Origin: Zygnema cylindricum
Lineage: Eukaryota > Streptophyta > Zygnematophyceae > Zygnematales > Zygnemataceae
DNA length: 27,476 bases
Assembly (NCBI GenBank): GCA_037447655.1
Contig: JBBHKE010002067.1
Span: forward strand, 27,330 to 54,805
Reading direction: 5' to 3'
The position numbers and the translations under genes were made by a program. Numbering within the stretch: position 1 is the stretch's first letter; every line of letters starts with the position of its first letter. Positions 7,958 through 17,764 of the stretch are shown piece by piece. Under the pieces are notes generated by a model. That model did not search any database, was not told where the DNA came from, and saw only the letters and a list, made by a program, of their open reading frames with translations.

Positions 7958-9066
7958 CTCTAGGGTACCAATCTTTAATAGAACTAGCTTCATATACTGG
8001 GAAAGTATGATGATAGGAGCTCTAAGTGAAAAGGTTTTGGGGGATAATGAGTGGAGGGTTGGGGCGTCCATCAAGTCTTCAAATCCCTCCAGGGTATGAA
8101 GGAAGCAGATTCACCAGGAAAGTGGATCCACCTTCAATGGAGGAAACAAACGAAGGAGAAGTGGTGGACAAAGGAAAAGAGAATGAGGCGACCACAATAA
8201 TAGCATTTGGCTCAACATTCATGTCACCTATTCCGAGGAACGAGGAGAATAATACTAAAACCTGGGACTTCAATAATATGGCAGCAAAACACTTCATCCT
8301 ACGCCGTCTCACTCAAGGACTTGTATGTCCTCATTTGTAGGTAGAAAGGCCATCCAATCTTTAGATGGCTCTCATAAAGATGTACCGAAGTGGTACGATT
8401 CAGCAACAACATTTGGCTGATCATAAAGTTAAGGAGTATGTATACAAAGGGGGGAAGATGTTCGATTTTTGCAATGAGCTTGCTACACTCTTCATGGAGC
8501 TAGAGAGTGCGGGAAAAGATTTTAGTGAAAAAGAAAAGGTTAACTGTTTACTGATGAAGTTACCCAATGAGTTCAAGAACATAGTCAATCGTGTGCAGGA
8601 CTTGCCAGACTCAAGGTGGATATGGAACTTAGTGGTAGGGATGATTCTCGTTCGGGGGAATATGATTGAGATCCGAAGGGGAGGAAAGAGTGGCCAAGCC
8701 TTGGCAACTGGGACCGATTGGAGGAACAAGGATTCTTGGAAACCGGTAGGAAACTATGGGGGGAGGGAGCAGAAAAATCAGACCGACGAGTTTGGACCAA
8801 GGGCTCCCAAACGTTTATGTCATTTTTGTAAGAAACCTGGGCACTATATGACAGAGTGCACTAAGCTAACCGAGCTTCGGTTAAAGGAGGGGCAGACCGG
8901 TGGTACCTCGAGAGGAAAGAAAAAGGCCCTTGTCACACAGGTACTTGAGGCTGAATCCGAGGAGGACGATGAGTTCCTTTTGGATGAGGAGTTGGAGGCG
9001 AAAAACGAGGTCGAAATTCCACGAAGGCACAAATGTGCTTACGGTGGATTGAAAGGTGAAGCAAGC
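7947..9066 (+). pseudogene. Gag of element A1
   Basis: Starts at the ATG within the primer site (MGPPSRVPIFNRTSF), then needs several frame changes: the open pieces are 7947-8095, about 8026-8340 in another frame, and 8365-9069. The UBN2-type core (YVYKGGKMFDFCNELATLF) lies at about 8436-8500. An intact CCHC zinc knuckle, CHFCKKPGHYMTEC, lies at 8818-8859; such knuckles bind element RNA during packaging. A Glu/Asp-rich segment precedes the protease. TAG at 8338 and TAG at 9067 interrupt the frame. Confidence 0.85.
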
Positions 9067-9485
9067 TAGATTGTAGATTCAGGTGCCTCCATGCACATGT
9101 GTAAGGATAGGCACATGTTCACTAAGATAAGAAATATTCCCACTGTAGAGATAGAGTACGGGGACGGGAGGATAGTCACCAATACTCTTGTAGGATCGGT
9201 AGATTTGAAAGTGTTTGTAGAAGGAAAGACATCCTTAGTAACATTCTCCGATGTATTGTTTATTTGAAGCTGAACAAAAACCTCATCTCAACATCCGTAT
9301 TAGATGATACGGGTTTATTTACTTTTACTAGGGAAGGAGTCTTTACTGCTAGTTTTGAGGAGGATGTTTATATTATTGCCGAGAAAGGTAGCCACGAGAT
9401 GTTTAGGCTGGTTTTAAGTAATGAAAAGAAGAAACTATATTATGCTGGTGTTCATGATATTATGATGTGGAATAAGAGGCTTGGG
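9067..9485 (+). pseudogene. Aspartic protease and start of integrase zinc region of A1
   Basis: Contains VDSGASMHM with the catalytic Asp at 9076-9078, the copia-type protease active site that would cleave the polyprotein. The Trp codon just before it in A2 is a TAG here (9067-9069). A frameshift near 9255 follows. The frame 9264-9485 carries the protease-integrase linker and the start of the integrase HHCC arm (MWNKRLG), where the solo LTR C cuts it. Confidence 0.85.
9481..9485. repeat. Target-site duplication of solo LTR C, left (TTGGG)
   Basis: TTGGG before TGCAATTC; matches 10526-10530. Confidence 0.93.
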
Positions 9486-10231
9486 TGCAATTCTGTGTCC
9501 TCCATTGGACTACAGAATACAGGAAGCCTCTAGATAGTGGTTAACTAACCCACTTTAAGCCACGACCACTTCTGCCCAAGAAGGCAAACTGACAATTTGA
9601 CTGCACCCCTGTACAGCCTGGACTCCCTTGAGTCCGTAGCAAAAAGAATCACTGAAAACGGCCAACCAGCCGATAAGTTATAGGGTGGCAAAGATGCCAA
9701 TTTATACAAACTCTCAGAGAGAGGACTATCTACCTAAATTTTCCTAAGTCCTAGTTTTTCCTACTTCCCTCTCACAGCTCCTATCTACTGCCTGTACGAA
9801 CCAATCACAAAACTGTATAGTACAAGAAAGTACTACTGCCGATGTACTTTCTGTACGGCCTCTGTACGACACGGCCATTAAATGGACGCGTGTCCACTTT
9901 CCACTCGTCCGTACGTTCCTCGGAATTCCCGCGACCGAATGATGTCTTCCCACGTGGCGCCAGGTCATGCCACGTCACTAAATGCCAAAATGACCATTTC
10001 GGGATTTCGGCGATGATGTGCGCCGTTAGATTTGACGTGAATTTTAATCTCGGCCGTAATAAATACTTGCGCGATATTTGTTTCGCTTTCGAAACAAAAT
10101 GCGCGATATCCATTTCAAACAAGTACAGTACTTCGTATTTCGCAGAACTGTATCTATGTGTGGCGTTAAGGGTTTCAGTTAAATGAATCTAGTACATTAC
10201 AATAGTTTAAATAGTAATGAAACCCTATATC

Positions 10232-10325
10232 TCCTAACGGACTTCTACGACAGACTGGTTAGAGCTAACGACTACGCCGCGCTCTGCCGGTCGGGGGTTC
10301 GAGTCCTGCCGGACTCAACCTTTTG
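10232..10325 (+). other. tRNA-like module, antisense inside solo LTR C
   Basis: GACTGGTTAGAGC (D-arm/A-box-like) and GGGTTCGAGTCC (perfect B box, near 10295-10306), followed by TTTT at 10321-10324. A T-stem forms with one mismatch; the acceptor stem does not. It is the best tRNA-like module in the window but not a proper gene. Confidence 0.6.
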
Positions 10326-10328
10326 TTG

Positions 10329-10348
10329 AGAGTGGCTTAAGCCACTCT
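10329..10348. repeat. 20-bp perfect palindrome in solo LTR C
   Basis: AGAGTGGCTTAAGCCACTCT reads the same on both strands. It sits just after the tRNA-like module and its T-run. Confidence 0.85.
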
Positions 10349-10525
10349 TTAGTCCTTCCTATGGAGTTAAGGTAGCCATGGCTCCATTGCTCTCTCTCTC
10401 TCTCCTTCAGTGACTACAACAAGTATGGGGGCGAGAGAGAGAGAAGAAATAGAGGCAGGCTGCCTACTTTTTCTTTTCTAATAATTTAGACCTAGAAAAT
10501 ATAATAAAAACCATTTATTTCAACA

Positions 10526-10530
10526 TTGGG
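10526..10530. repeat. Target-site duplication of solo LTR C, right (TTGGG)
   Basis: TTGGG after TTTCAACA; matches 9481-9485. Confidence 0.93.
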
Positions 10531-11749
10531 CATGTGAATCTAGACAAGTTAAGAGAGATAAAAAAGATGGGAGTGGTGGAAGGGACTAAGTTCAGTGAGA
10601 ATGATAAAATAAGTGATTGTAGTGGATGTGCTCAAGGTAAAACACACAGATTACCCTTTCCTAAAACAGCCATCAATAAGGGAGAAAAAATTCTAGATCT
10701 AGTACACATAGATATTTGGGGACCGGCTAAAGTGCCCTCACCAAGGGGGAAGAGATTTATGATGACTATCACTGATTATTGGTCTCGGTATTCTCGAGTG
10801 TATTTTTTGAAAAACAAGTCCGAAGCTCAGGATAATTTTAGACAGTATAAAGCATGGAGCGAAAAACTCCATGAAACTCCAATCAAGAGAGTAAGGAGTG
10901 AAAATGGTGGAGAGTATACTTCTAACCAGTTTGAGGATTTTTTGAGGGAAGATGGGGTCCAACACCAAAAGACAGTTCTAGAAAACCAGGAACAGAATGG
11001 GGTAGCTGAAAGGTTAAATAGAACACTAAGTGATAGTGCTAGAAATATGTTGTCAGATAAGAAGATAGGAAAAAGGTTTTGGACAGAAGCAATGAACAAT
11101 GCTAATTACCTCAAAAATATAGTTCTTACCTCAGCTATAAAATATCAAACACCTTATGAGAGATGGACAGGTTGGAAACCAGACATATCTCACTTAAAGG
11201 TTTTCGGCAGTTAAGTATTCAGTCTAGATACTGATCGGTCCAATTGGAAGCTAGATCCTAAAGGAAAACCGGGATACTTATTAGGATATGATGAGGATGT
11301 TAAAGGATATAGAGTGTATGATCTAGAAAGGGAAGATATAATCTTAGTAAAACATCTAGTATTTATGGATGAAGGAAAGTCTGTGGATCCCTTCAAATAT
11401 ACGAAGTTAGTAAAAATCAGATTTGAGTCAGAAAATTTCGATGACTTTGAGCTTCCTAACTATCCAGGTTTTAGAGAAGATGACATTCTTGTAGGTACAA
11501 ATCAGACCGAAAAGGACTCGGCTGTGGAAACTCTAGTGACAACTCTACCCGAAGCGGAAGACGTGGTGGAAATTGATTCGGAATCAAGGGATATAGGAGA
11601 AGCCGATTTTGGTCGAAGATATCCACGAGAACCATCTATTCTGGCCTCAGATTATAAGAGGGGAAGGAGAAGTAGCAAAAGACTGCAAGAAAAACAGGTT
11701 AATAACAAGGTATCAAAACTATCTCATCAAAATGAACCTCAAACTTATG
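10531..11749 (+). pseudogene. Integrase of element A1 and spacer to RT
   Basis: Continues pol after the solo LTR. The CSGCAQGKTHRLPF Cys pair completes the HHCC arm. The catalytic triad reads Asp in HIDIWGP (10711), Glu instead of Asp in RSENGGEY (10900-10902; A2 has RSDNGGEY) and Glu in QNGVAERLNRTL (11008). A TAA at 11212 replaces a Gln codon. The same frame then continues through the copia C-terminal block (DPKGKPGYLLGYDED) and a Glu/Asp-rich spacer. Confidence 0.9.
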
Positions 11750-12654
11750 GAGAGGCGATGACTTGTCCAGAAAGAAATCGGTGGAAGACAACCATCCTCA
11801 ATAATGGCAGCAGATACTTGGGAGCTGCTGGATTGTCCACCTAACCGAAAACGAATCCGTTGTTAGTGGGTTTTCAAATTAAAAATGAACCCAGATAACA
11901 CAATCAAGCGCTACAAAACCCGACTAGTGGCAAAGGGATTTACACAAAAGGAGGGAATTGACTACGAGGAAACCTTTGCCCCGGTGGTCAGATTTCCCTC
12001 CGTCCGCATACTTCTCAGCCTAGCAGCAGCGGAAGACATGGAAGTGCACCAGATGGACATCAAAACAGCCTTTTTACATGGAGAATTGGAAGAGGAGATC
12101 TTCATGCGACAACCCGAATGGTTTGTGGAGGAAGAGAGGAGAGTAAGGTATGCCGGCTGATTAAATCCCTTTATGGTGTGAAACAGACGCCTCAACAGTG
12201 GAATAAGAAGCTTGATGAGTTTCCTACCAGTCTGGGATATATCCGGATCAGCTCAGATCACTCAATCTATGTTTTCAAAGATGAGGAAGGTTTTAAATTT
12301 ATTGCAATTTATGTTGATGACTTGCTTGTTTTAAGTAAATCAATGGAACAAATTAATAAACTGAAAACCGATCTTAAGGGGAGATTCGAAATGAACGATA
12401 TGGGGGAAGCAAAATATATTTTTGGAATTCAAGTAGAAAGAGACCGAAAAAGGAAGATTATAAGATTGACTCAAAAGAAGGCAATAGAGAAGATGCTTGA
12501 AAATTTTCAGATGGATAAAGCTAATAGTTGTACAACTCCAATGGAGTTGAAGAAGGGAAGTGAGGGGAGTGAGGAAGAAGGAGTCATAGTCTTAGACGAG
12601 GAATTATCTCCTGAAGAACAGAAGTTCAAGCAGACTATTCCTTAAAGGCAAGTA
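11750..12654 (+). pseudogene. Ty1/copia reverse transcriptase of A1
   Basis: Starts after a deletion near 11790 that shifts the frame. Visible: [20 protein letters not shown] (the standard copia RT opening, from 11915), [20 protein letters not shown] with the first catalytic Asp, a frameshift near 12120, [20 protein letters not shown], and the active-site YVDD at 12310-12321. TAA at 12643-12645 replaces a Tyr codon that A2 keeps (PYRQVVGSL). The catalytic residues are intact but the frame is broken. Confidence 0.92.
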
Positions 12655-13308
12655 GTGGGAAGTCTAATCTATTTTATGAAATGTACCCGGCCGGATTTAG
12701 CTGCAGCTGTAGGAGTGCTGAGTAGAAGTCTAAATGCTCTCACTAAGAGGGATTGGGAGACAGCTAAGAAAGTCCTTAGATATTTGATAGGAACTAGGGA
12801 TCTATGGTTGTATTTAGGTGGGGAGAATACTGACATCACTACTTAGAGTGATGCTCCGATAAGGAGATGCACTTTTGGATATGTATTATATGTGGGTGAT
12901 GGGGCTTGCTGTTGGAGTAGCAAACATCAAAAAGTTATTGCCTAGTCTACCATAGAGGCTGAGTATATGGCCTCTTGCTCTGCTGTAAAAGAATTGATGT
13001 GGGTCAAGTCTTTGCTTGGTGAGCTTGGTCACCTTAAGAGTGGTATGCAGAATTTGTTTTGTGATAATCAGGTAGCAATCGCTATTTCTGCCAATCCTAA
13101 ACATCATTTTAAAGCCAAACACATGGACATCAGACTCAGCTTTGTTACAGAGAAAGTAGAAAACAAAATAATCAGTTTAGAGTACAGACCAGATAGTGAG
13201 ATGGTAGCAAATATGATGACCAAACCTGTGCCTTCCCCTAAGCTAATTTTCTGTTGGGAGAAGTGTGGTCTGAAATTAAAGATTGACGAGAAAATAAGGG
13301 GAGTGTAG
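12655..13308 (+). pseudogene. Ty1/copia RNase H of A1
   Basis: Follows RT in the same frame. GSLIYFMKCTRPDLAAAVGV, a TAG at about 12844 where A2 has Trp, a short deletion that removes ASYGD, a TAG at about 12943, then EAEYMASC and the tail KAKHMDIRLSFV...MMTKPVPSPK. The reading frame ends GV-stop with the TAG at 13306-13308, inside the 3' LTR. Confidence 0.88.
13291..13303 (+). promoter_or_regulatory. Polypurine tract of A1
   Basis: AAAATAAGGGGAG directly before the LTR start TGTAGAAA. Confidence 0.85.
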
Positions 13309-14347
13309 AAATTAATGGTCCATTTTGAGTATTTTCTAGGTCTAAATAGAAATATAGAAAAAGCCGAGGCAGTCTACCTCAAACGTCTCTCTCCCACTCT
13401 CAAACTTGTCGCAGTCACTGAGAAATTGGAGAGGGAGCTAGAGCCATGGCTACCTAGGCTATCCAAAGGTTTACGGGAAATTTATATTAATTATGGGTTT
13501 ATTTACTAAAAGGTATGTGCCGGCCACAGGATTTGATCCTGGTACCTACCGGCCGGCAGACGCAGGTAGCCGGTAGCCTTAACCGTTAAGTTTAGAACTA
13601 GTGTTACATATTATATTGTTTGATATTTAGTTAAACATTAATAGGTAGGATAATTCATTTAACAATAATTGTTTACGGGATACATAGATCCGGTAATATA
13701 GAAGTACGGATTACGGTAAGGACAAGAAATCAATACCGCGCATGTATTTATTACGGCTACGATTAAATTCGAATTGAATCGGACGGCCGGAATTAGCGCC
13801 GAGATCGCGAAAGAAGATTTCCGCGGTTTGTGGCCATCGCCACGTTGGATGACACGTGGCAAAATTTCATTGGATCGTGGTATCTCCGGAGATTATGGCA
13901 CCGAATCCGGATTTGACATGTGTCAACATTTAGGCCATGTCATACAATATCCGTTCATAAAGTACACCGGCAGCTGGACTTTTGCGTACGGAACATTAAT
14001 CTGATTGGTTCCGTACACCAGTAGATAGAGTCTCTGAGAGAGATAGGACTTAGAGAAATTAGGAGATAGGACCCTCTCTCCCATAGAGCTTCTGTACAAA
14101 AGGTCAACTTTGACCCTCCATAACTTACTGCTCAGGGGAGCAAATTCAAAGATTCTTTTTGCTATCGACTCAAGGGAGTCTTGCCTTCACAGGGTTGAAG
14201 GTGGTCACAGTTTTTGTATGCCAGGGTGACAATTTTTGTATGCCAGGGTGGCAGTTGTTTTTGCTGAAACACAAAGGGGTCAGAGTTATCCTACATGCTT
14301 CTTGGAAGTTGTCCACTCTGAGGACTTATGGAGGTCTTAGAGTTTCA
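13304..14347 (+). repeat. 3' LTR of element A1
   Basis: 1044 bp, near-identical to 6922-7942. It is longer mainly because of a 22-bp-period tandem duplication (TTTTTGTATGCCAGGGTG at 14211 and 14233). TATA has decayed to CATAAAG; the G-box (13853-13858), W-box palindrome (14102-14115) and tRNA-like module (13508-13590, minus strand, B box at 13529-13538) are kept. Confidence 0.95.
13508..13590 (-). other. tRNA-like module, antisense inside the A1 3' LTR
   Basis: Same module as 7126-7207, with GATCAAATCC and a TTTT end on the minus strand. Confidence 0.5.
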
Positions 14348-14352
14348 TCGTA

Positions 14353-15145
14353 TATCAGAAACTGAATGGGAATTCATAGACAAACGACGCGCAGGGTTAG
14401 AAGAGGCACGTCTGATTTATAGGTCTGATTTCACTTTTGCGGCGCCTACCGTCATGCCTCAAAAGAAAGACGCGGAGGGGAATTATAGAGAACGTCGCAT
14501 GTGTGGGGACTATTGAGAATTGAATTTATGTACAATCCAAGACCGACATCCAATGTCGTTGGCGGAGGACATTTTGGATCATGTTGGAGGAGCTAAATAT
14601 TTCATCATCCTAGATCTGCGATAGGGATTTAATCAAATCAAAATAGAGGAAAAAAATCGACAGAAGACTGCATTTTGGGGTAGTGACAGACGTTGGGAAT
14701 GGGCGGTTATGCCTTTTGGACTGAAAAATGCACCGGCGGTATTTCAAAAAGTCATGGGCTCAGTCTTGGGGGGGTGTAAGTTTGCCAATTGCTATATCGA
14801 CGATCTAATCATCGCTTCAGCCTCTTTAAAGGAAGATGCAGTGCATATAGAGTGGGTGTTGAAGGAATTAAAAAAGGGAGGACTTAAATGTCATCCTGCC
14901 AAATGTACCTTTGGGGCCGAAGGAGTCCCATACCTTAGGCATTTTATCTCATCTGAGGGAATTACTCCGCTAGAATTCAAAGTGAAAGCAATTAGTAAAC
15001 TACCAGCCTCGACTGATTTGACTAGCTTGCGTGCATTTCTAGGGTTTGCCAATTATTACTGGCGGTTTGTTCCTACTTTCAGCACACTTGCATCTCCATT
15101 AAATGAACTCTTGAAGAAATTAGTCACGTTCACATGGGGACCCTC
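14353..15145 (+). pseudogene. Ty3/gypsy reverse transcriptase
   Basis: Frame 3. RT copies the element RNA into DNA in the cytoplasmic particle. Visible in order: EARLIYRSDFTFAAPTVMPQ (fingers), CGDY-stop-ELN, ILDLR-stop-GFNQIKIEE with the first catalytic Asp at 14613, VMPFGLKNAPAVFQK (the classic gypsy PFGLKNAPxxFQ block, from about 14706), and the catalytic YIDD at 14793-14804, followed by the thumb and connection region (FLGFANYYWRFVPTFS). In-frame stops at 14514 (TGA where CGA is expected) and 14622 (TAG where Trp is expected) and a frameshift near 15140 make it inactive. The catalytic aspartates themselves are intact. Confidence 0.92.
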
Positions 15146-15800
15146 TCAGAGGAGGCATTTTAGGGATTAAAAGAAGCACTATCAACCGCTCCCATCATTC
15201 GTCCCCCAAATCATAAATTATCGTTTTGTCTACAAACTGACTTTGGTAAGCGCGGTATTGCTGCTATCCTAACTCAACGCGAACTCAAAGGTGAGGAATA
15301 TGTGGTGGCCTACGCCAGTAGAAGCAACAATCAAGCGAAATCAAATTACAGTAGTTACAAGGGAGAATGCCTTGCCGCAGTTTGGGGTATTGTGTATTTC
15401 CGACATTATCTCTATTGCATGCCTTTTACCCTTATTACTAACCATCAACCATTGCATTGGCTCATGAGCAATGACAAGCTATCCAGCAAATTAGCCCGTT
15501 GAGCTCTTATTTTACAAGAATATGATATGGAAATAATTCATCGACCCAAGCTCCTCAGCTCGAATGCCGACGGGCTCTCCAGGAACCCGTTGCCCAACTC
15601 CATTGACAATGGTGTACGACAGGGTTTTGATGGCCAAATAGTTGCCTCCCTATTAGTCAGAGCGCATCTAATTTACATTTTTGCGGCCCCTGCAACTCAC
15701 AAAATTGAACAGGATCCATGGCAAGACAGCGCTTTAATTCATTTTCTATCTACTCAGTCTTTCCGTGCGGGCGCCCTACACATGGAAGAGGAGCGTGTTC
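15146..15800 (+). pseudogene. Ty3/gypsy RNase H domain and spacer before integrase
   Basis: Frame 2 after a frameshift from RT. RNase H removes the RNA strand during reverse transcription. Catalytic positions: Asp in QTDFGKRGIAAILTQ (15239), Glu in YKGECLAAVW (15365), and an Asn at 15440 in LITNHQPLHW where the family has Asp. The end NADGLSRNP is the typical gypsy RNase H tail. A TGA at 15500 interrupts it. The ORF then runs into the spacer before integrase and is cut by element A2 at 15800. Confidence 0.88.
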
Positions 15801-16010
15801 TGTAGAAATCAATGGTTATTTCATTGTTTTTTAGGTCTAAATTGGAATATAGAAAGAAGGCGAGGAAGTCTGCCTCTAACTTCTCTCTCCAACTCTCACA
15901 CTTGTTGCAGTCACTGAGAAGTTGGAGAGGAAGCTAGAGCCATGGCTACCTGGGCTATCCAGAGGTTTACAGGAAATTAATTATTCTATTTACAGGTAGG
16001 AAGGTTTTAC

Positions 16011-16094
16011 TAAATGTTACGTGTCGTTGACAGGATTTGATCGTGGCACCTGCCAACCGTCAAAGCGCCGATAGCCGGTAGCCTTAGCCGATAA
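16011..16094 (-). other. tRNA-like module, antisense inside the A2 5' LTR
   Basis: On the minus strand TTATCGGCTAAGGCTACCGG, then GATCAAATCC; the T-run after it is reduced to TTT. Confidence 0.45.
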
Positions 16095-16389
16095 GTCTAG
16101 AAGTTCCGATACATACTATTAGGTTTGATTTGTATTTATATGTTACATCGTCGGAAAATTCATTTAACGGCCGATGTTAACGATTACATAAAAACCGTTA
16201 TGCAAACGTACAGATTACGGTATGGAGAAGAAACAAGTAACGCCCATTTTGTTTCTTTTACGAAACAAATATCGCGCATGTATTTATGACGGCTCCGATT
16301 GAAATCTACATTTAATCGAACGAGCGGGAAGAAAGCTGAGATCGCGGAAGAGATTCTCGGCCGTTTATGGTCATCGCCACATCGGACGA

Positions 16390-16499
16390 CACGTGGCAAA
16401 TTTGCGTTGGATCGCGGTAACTCCGAGGATTACGGCACCGTATCCAGATATGACATGTGTCAACTTTTAGGCCATGTGGTACAATTTCCGTATATAAAG
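16390..16499 (+). promoter_or_regulatory. U3 promoter of A2: G-box and TATA box
   Basis: ACACGTGGC and TATATAAAG at the same spacing (about 100 bp) as in A1. RNA should start near 16525. Confidence 0.6.
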
Positions 16500-16862
16500 T
16501 ACACCGGCCGCTGTTCTTTTATGTACAACAGCTTAATGTAATTGGTGCCGTACACAGGTAGATAGAGTTTGTGAGAGAGATAAGACTTAGAAACATTTGT
16601 AGATAGGACCCTCTCTCCCAAAGAGCTTCTCTACAAAAGGTCAACTTTGACCCTCCATAACTTACTGCTCAAGGGAGCAAATTTAGAGATTCTTTTTGCT
16701 ATCGACTCAAGGGAGTCTTGCTTTCATAGGGGTGAAGCTGGTTAGAGATTTTGTCTGCCAAGGTGGCAGTTGTTCTTGCTGAAACACAAAAAGGTCAGGG
16801 TTATCTAAAAGGCTTCTTGGAAGCTGTCCACTATGAGAACTTATAGAGGTCTTAGAGTTACA

Positions 16863-16877
16863 GGTTATGGGCCCACC
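16863..16877 (+). promoter_or_regulatory. Primer-binding site of A2, perfect match to initiator tRNA-Met anticodon arm
   Basis: GGTTATGGGCCCACC starts directly after the LTR end CA. It is the exact complement of GGTGGGCCCATAACC, the anticodon stem-loop of plant initiator tRNA-Met, rather than of a tRNA 3' end. The gag ATG is at 16867-16869 within the site. Confidence 0.88.
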
Positions 16878-17764
16878 CTCTAGGGTACCAATCTTTAATG
16901 GAACTGGTTTTATATATTGGGAAAGTATGATGATAGGATCTCTATGCGAAAAAAGGTTTTGGGGGATAGTGAGTGCCCGATTGGGGCGTCATCAAGTCTT
17001 GGAATTCCTCCAGGGTTTGAAGGAAGCAGATTCACAAAGAAAGCAGGTCCATCTTCAACGAAGGAGATAAAAGAAGGAGAGGTGGTGGACAAAGGAGCGA
17101 AGAAGGAGACGGCCACACGAATAGTAGCCGGTTTAGCATTCATATCACCTATTCTGAGGAACGAAGAGAATGATACTCAAACCTGGGATTTCAACAATAT
17201 GGCGGCAAAGCACTTCATCCTACGCCATCTTACTCAAGGACTTGCATGTCCTCATTTGCAGGTAGAAAGGGCATCCGATCTGTGGATGGCTCTTATAGAG
17301 ATGTACCGAAGTGGTTTGATTCAGCAACAACAATTGGCTGATCAGAAAGCTAAGGAATATGTATACAAAGGGGGGGAAATGTTGGATTTTTGAAATGAGC
17401 TTGCTACACTCTTCATGGAGCTGAGAGTGTGGGGAAAGATTTTAGTGAAAAAGAAAAGGTTAACTGTTTACTGATGAAGTTACTTGATGAGTTTGAGAAC
17501 ATAGTCAACCGTGTGCAGGACTTGCCGGACTCAAGGTGGATATGGAACTCAGTGGTAGGGATGATTCTTGTTCGGAGAATACGATTGAGATCGGAAAGGG
17601 AGGAAAGAGTGGCCAAGCCTTGGCAACTTCGACCAATTGGAGGAACAAGGATTCTCGGAAACCGGTCGGAAACTATGGGGGAAAAGAGCAAAAAATCAGG
17701 CCGACGAGTTTGGACAAAGGGCTCTGAGAGGTTTATGTCATTTTTGTAAGAAATATAGCACTAT
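16867..17764 (+). pseudogene. Gag of element A2
   Basis: ATG in the primer site gives MGPPSRVPIFNGTGFIYWES. An expanded A-run near 16950 shifts the frame into 16917-17393, which carries the gag core (TWDFNNMAAKHFILRHLTQG, then MALIEMYRSG, YVYKGGEMLDF). TGA at 17391 replaces a Cys codon, and further frame changes follow near 17430 and 17570. The zinc knuckle at 17736-17776 has lost about six bases between Cys 2 and the His (A1 keeps them), so RNA binding by this knuckle would be lost. Confidence 0.85.

Larger units (their letters stand above)
9486..10525 (-). mobile_element. Solo LTR of copia family C, nested in A1 pol
   Basis: 1040 bp, minus strand from TGTTGAAATAAATGG (10525) to GAATTGCA (9486), flanked by the perfect duplication TTGGG (9481-9485 and 10526-10530). 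The sister element A2 has the uninterrupted site (HKRLGHVNLDK). It has the same layout as families A and N: G-box at 9951-9956, hairpin TGGCA/TGCCA near 9685, tRNA-like module at 10232-10325, GA/CT stem-loop at about 10387-10443. No family C internal region is in the window. Confidence 0.95.
6922..14347 (+). mobile_element. Element A1: full-length Ty1/copia retrotransposon, decayed
   Basis: Two LTRs (6922-7942 and 13304-14347) bound gag, protease, integrase, RT and RNase H in copia order (integrase before RT). Flanks TCGTC (6917-6921) and TCGTA (14348-14352) match at four of five bases, consistent with a target duplication with one change. It is inserted in the gypsy pol just before RT. Frameshifts, stops and a solo LTR inside pol show it is inactive. 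The internal region shares extensive identity with A2. Confidence 0.95.
15801..16862 (+). repeat. 5' LTR of element A2
   Basis: TGTAGAAATCAATGG ... GAGTTACA, 1062 bp. G-box at 16390-16395, TATATAAAG at 16491-16499, W-box palindrome at 16639-16652, tRNA-like module at 16011-16094 (minus strand, B box 16033-16042). Confidence 0.95.

Noticed and set aside
8421-9032. Minus-strand frames across A1 gag
   Set aside because: Shadow frames; the same applies to minus-strand frames over integrase and RNase H of A1 and A2.
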